NCBI RefSeq assembly: GCF_002899455.1 | Contig: NZ_PPFB01000002.1 | Location: 1-64,000 of the forward strand | Reading direction: 5' to 3' | Length of the DNA: 64,000 bases | Source: Streptomyces sp. DH-12 | GTDB lineage: Bacteria > Actinomycetota > Actinomycetes > Streptomycetales > Streptomycetaceae | Shown: in pieces, positions 61,625 to 64,000 of the stretch | Position numbering within the stretch: position 1 is the first letter of the stretch | Layout: every line of letters starts with the position of its first letter | Notes under the pieces: model-generated | Seen by the model: the letters and a program-made list of their open reading frames with translations, nothing else | Told to the model about the DNA's origin: nothing | Databases searched by the model: none | Position numbers and translations under genes: made by a program

Positions 61625-63076
61625 TCAGTCCTTCACCAGCGGGGAGTAGCCGAGCGGCAGTCCGGCGGCGAACACGGCGGCCTGGGCGCCGTAGGCGGGC
61701 CGCATGCGGATGCCTCGGGTGGCTTTCACCGCGCGGGCCAGCTCCTGGCGGGCGGCGGGCAGGTCCTCGGTGCTGCGGGCGGTGACGGTCACCATCAGCG
61801 TCCAGTCCACGACCTGGGCGCCGCCGGCCACCTGGGCGGCGGCCTTCTCCGCCCGCTGGGCGTCGGCCCGCTGGGACCACTTGGCGCGGCCCTTGACCTC
61901 GGCGGTCGCCTGCGCCCGCATGTGCGCGTTGGCGATCTCGCGCTCCAGCACGGCCTCGCCCTCCATCGGGTCGAGCACGCGGTAGGAGAGGGTGATGCGC
62001 CTCTGGAAGCGGCCGGGCGCCAGCAGCGGGAGCAGCACCGAGTAGGGGATGGGGCGGCGCGGCATCTCCCGCAGCACCCAGCTGACGGACACTCCCCCGT
62101 CGTGAGCGTAGGTCTCCCAGTCGTCGTCGGCGGCCTGCGGCCCGCACTCCGCCCACGACAGCTCCTCGAACTCCGCGTCGCGCGCGTTGAACACCTCGGG
62201 GTCGTAGGCGGACCTGACGATCCGGCGCAGGTCGACGTCGGTCGCCCGGCGCTCAATGTCCGTGCCCGTGCCAGACAGGTCCAGGGAGTCGACCACCCGC
62301 AGGGCCTCGGCGACCTTCTCGGCGAGGTCAGCCGGCGGGGTCGCGGTCGCGTCGGGGTCCACGGTGACGGTCATCCACGGCGCCACGCTGGCGGTGGCGT
62401 GCGGCATCGTGCGCACCAGCTCGTCGATGACCTGCTTGGCCAGCCGGGGCGCGGCCGGGTCCTTGCGGGCCTTGACGTCGTCGCCGAGCGCCGCGCCGGC
62501 GCCCGGGGTGATCTGGATGGTGACGCTCGCGCCCTTGATCTGCTCGTCGGTGCTCATCGCGTCCAGCACCGACGACCAGGTGCGCAGGCTGCTCTGCACC
62601 GCCGCGGTGGGCGCCATGAGGCTTCCACCCGGCGCCAGCAGGGTGGTGACGGTCATGTAGCCGCTCGTCCGGTTGTGGACGACGCCCACGGCACGGCCGG
62701 TGGTCGGGTCGTGTGCCTTGATCAGGGTGCTGCTCGCGCCGACGCCCGGCAGGTCCAGGGCGTACGGGTGGGGCAGCAGCAGCCTGCGGTAGGCGTTGGC
62801 GTCGTAGCGGGCGGCCCGTTTCCAGGCGAGTTTGGCCCAGTAGTAGGACAGGGCGGACATGCCGTGTCGGCGTGCGGCGAGCAGCCCGAAGAAGATGAGC
62901 GTCAGCGGCAGGGTGACCAGCAGGGAGACCGGCGCCTGGGTGGCGATCAGGCCGTCCGCCGTCAGCACCGCGGCGGCGAGCATCGTCGCGGTCCTCGACA
63001 GCCCGCCGAAACCGAAGTCGCGGCGGGCCCGGAAGCCGTCCACGAGCAGTGCCTGCGGGACCTCGTGGGTCGTCAC
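61625..63076 (-). CDS. SCO6880-type conjugation membrane protein
   Basis: 483 aa from GTG 63076, overlapping the previous stop (GTGA). A pair of membrane helices (about 29-67, AAAVLTADGLIATQAPVSLL) is followed by a large soluble domain with RLLLPHPYALDLPGVGASS and DPTTGRAVGVVHNRTSGYMT, as I recall for the SCO6880 family of Streptomyces and other actinobacteria. Members always sit between a VirB6-like and a VirB4-like gene and probably correspond to the N-terminal half of a split VirB4 or a PrgI/VirB3-like component. Function by context is channel assembly. Confidence 0.8.
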   Translation of the reverse strand: MTTHEVPQALLVDGFRARRDFGFGGLSRTATMLAAAVLTADGLIATQAPVSLLVTLPLTLIFFGLLAARRHGMSALSYYWAKLAWKRAARYDANAYRRLLLPHPYALDLPGVGASSTLIKAHDPTTGRAVGVVHNRTSGYMTVTTLLAPGGSLMAPTAAVQSSLRTWSSVLDAMSTDEQIKGASVTIQITPGAGAALGDDVKARKDPAAPRLAKQVIDELVRTMPHATASVAPWMTVTVDPDATATPPADLAEKVAEALRVVDSLDLSGTGTDIERRATDVDLRRIVRSAYDPEVFNARDAEFEELSWAECGPQAADDDWETYAHDGGVSVSWVLREMPRRPIPYSVLLPLLAPGRFQRRITLSYRVLDPMEGEAVLEREIANAHMRAQATAEVKGRAKWSQRADAQRAEKAAAQVAGGAQVVDWTLMVTVTARSTEDLPAARQELARAVKATRGIRMRPAYGAQAAVFAAGLPLGYSPLVKD

Positions 63077-64000
63077 TGATTCCCCCCGCCCATCTGTCCA
63101 CTGACGCCCTGGATCGCGTCGTTGACGCCGTCCAGGACCTGAATCCCGACTCCTGCGGCGCCGGTCGCGCTCGCCGCTCCTCCGGCCGCGCCGGCGGCCG
63201 CGGCCGTCCCCGCACCGGTCGCGGTCGGGCTCGAGGACCCGGCCGCCGCCGCGTCGGCTCCGCCAGCCCCTCCGGACTGGCCCGGCACGCGGGAGTTCTC
63301 GTTGCGGGCCGCCTGGGCCTGCGCGTCACCGCCCTGACCGCCGTCCCGGCCCTCTCCCCCGTCACCGGACCGGCCCGGGTTCTGGCCCGCGCCCGGCCGG
63401 ACCTGGTCGACGTACTGGGCGTGAGAGACGGGATCGGCCGGGGCGTGCCCGCGATCGCTGCCGCCACCGCTGTCGCCGCCCTTCTCCTTCTTCGCGCCCA
63501 GGTAGCCCGCGGCCGCCGACAGTGCGCTGCTGGCCCCGCCCGCGCCCATCGCGGAACCGACCGCAGCGCCGAACGGCGCGAAGATCTTGGTGAGCGGCGC
63601 GGGAGCCACGATGGCCAGGAACAGCGTGGCGACACCCCTGAGCCAGGCGACCAAGCCCTCGGCGTGGCCGAGTTCGGCGAAACCCACGCAAATGATGATG
63701 GCGACGATGGGCTTGTAGGCGATGATGACCAGCCCGCTGGTGATCAGGGTCGGCGCCCACTTACGAGTGGTCTCACCACCGGTACGGCCGCCGCCGGCCA
63801 CAGGCAGCAGCAGGCAGATGATGGGGATGGCGGCCTGCCGCAGGAAGATCAGCACCATCTGCACGAAGCCGATCAGCAACAGCGCTCCGACCATGCACAG
63901 CGCGATGATCGGATTGATGACCGTCGCCGGGACCAGCACCGTGAGGATCTGCTCGTAGGCCGCTCCGTCGTCGGCGAACGTGGCGTCCACCAGGCCCGTG
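63073..64000 (-). CDS. VirB6/TrbL-like channel protein, N-terminus outside window
   Basis: The frame is open to the right edge, so the true start is missing; the GTG at 63990 is only the first in-window candidate. About five or six hydrophobic segments are visible (TVINPIIALCMVGALLLIGF, AAIPIICLLLPVAGG, ITSGLVIIAYKPIVAIIICV, GVATLFLAIVAPAPL), followed by a ~150-residue Gly/Ala/Ser-rich hydrophilic tail. This topology with a long low-complexity C-terminus is usual for TrbL/VirB6-like proteins of actinobacterial conjugation operons. The stop overlaps the GTG of the SCO6880-type gene. Family placement is from topology and neighbours. Confidence 0.75.
   Translation of the reverse strand, partial: TGLVDATFADDGAAYEQILTVLVPATVINPIIALCMVGALLLIGFVQMVLIFLRQAAIPIICLLLPVAGGGRTGGETTRKWAPTLITSGLVIIAYKPIVAIIICVGFAELGHAEGLVAWLRGVATLFLAIVAPAPLTKIFAPFGAAVGSAMGAGGASSALSAAAGYLGAKKEKGGDSGGGSDRGHAPADPVSHAQYVDQVRPGAGQNPGRSGDGGEGRDGGQGGDAQAQAARNENSRVPGQSGGAGGADAAAAGSSSPTATGAGTAAAAGAAGGAASATGAAGVGIQVLDGVNDAIQGVSGQMGGGNQ

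Noticed and set aside
1..64000. CRISPR array, IS element, rRNA or a replication origin
   Set aside because: No spaced repeats, no DDE transposase, no terminal inverted repeats with target duplication, no rRNA sequence, and no recognisable Rep gene or iteron set were found.

Overview
The window is very GC-rich, with strong G/C bias at third codon positions, many GTG and TTG starts, tightly overlapping genes and several rare in-frame TTA codons. This points to a Streptomyces or a close actinomycete. The content is accessory throughout: two tyrosine recombinases, a giant methylase-helicase of plasmid type, a type IV secretion-like conjugation operon, a zeta toxin and a large anti-phage island. 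No rRNA, tRNA or core metabolic operon was found. I infer a large conjugative plasmid or an integrative conjugative element; the window alone cannot decide between them.

Left part (1-15.9 kb): a truncated pentapeptide-repeat membrane protein; tyrosine recombinase 1 running into an antisense gene; a four-gene operon on the minus strand (HhH-GPD glycosylase, B12-type radical SAM enzyme, thymidylate-kinase-like enzyme, Nudix hydrolase); a second minus-strand operon (two RsbW-like ATP-binding proteins, a DUF6415-like protein, a Cys-rich protein) divergent from a TTA-containing regulator and an acetyltransferase; recombinase 2 with a small partner; a 154-aa protein whose paralogue recurs at 53.6 kb; and a NERD-domain membrane protein.

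Middle (16-30.5 kb): one uninterrupted 14.5-kb reading frame encoding an adenine methylase plus SNF2 helicase with long Pro/Ala/Glu-rich linkers. Inside it, a 115-codon stretch is clearly coding in a different frame.

Defence island (30.9-56.2 kb): a GmrSD-type DUF262/DUF1524 nuclease on the minus strand, a decayed anti-sigma gene, a Ser/Thr kinase, and then a plus-strand operon of an SNF2 helicase, an Eco57I-class N6-adenine methylase, a 2279-aa DUF1998 helicase with a nuclease-like tail, and a ParE/RelE-UvrD fusion helicase. The first two genes look like class 1 DISARM (drmD, drmMI). The third has the size and plan of Druantia DruE. No drmC or druA-D partner is recognisable. This hybrid is the best candidate for an undescribed system. 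Downstream follow the second 154-aa-type paralogue, a small membrane protein and a zeta toxin with a 100-aa partner.

Right edge (56.4-64 kb): a translationally coupled minus-strand conjugation operon, in order of transcription: VirB6/TrbL-like channel protein (cut by the window end), SCO6880-type protein, VirB4-like ATPase, VirD4/TraG coupling ATPase, DUF4913 protein, and a membrane protein carrying 16 tandem 12-residue repeats.
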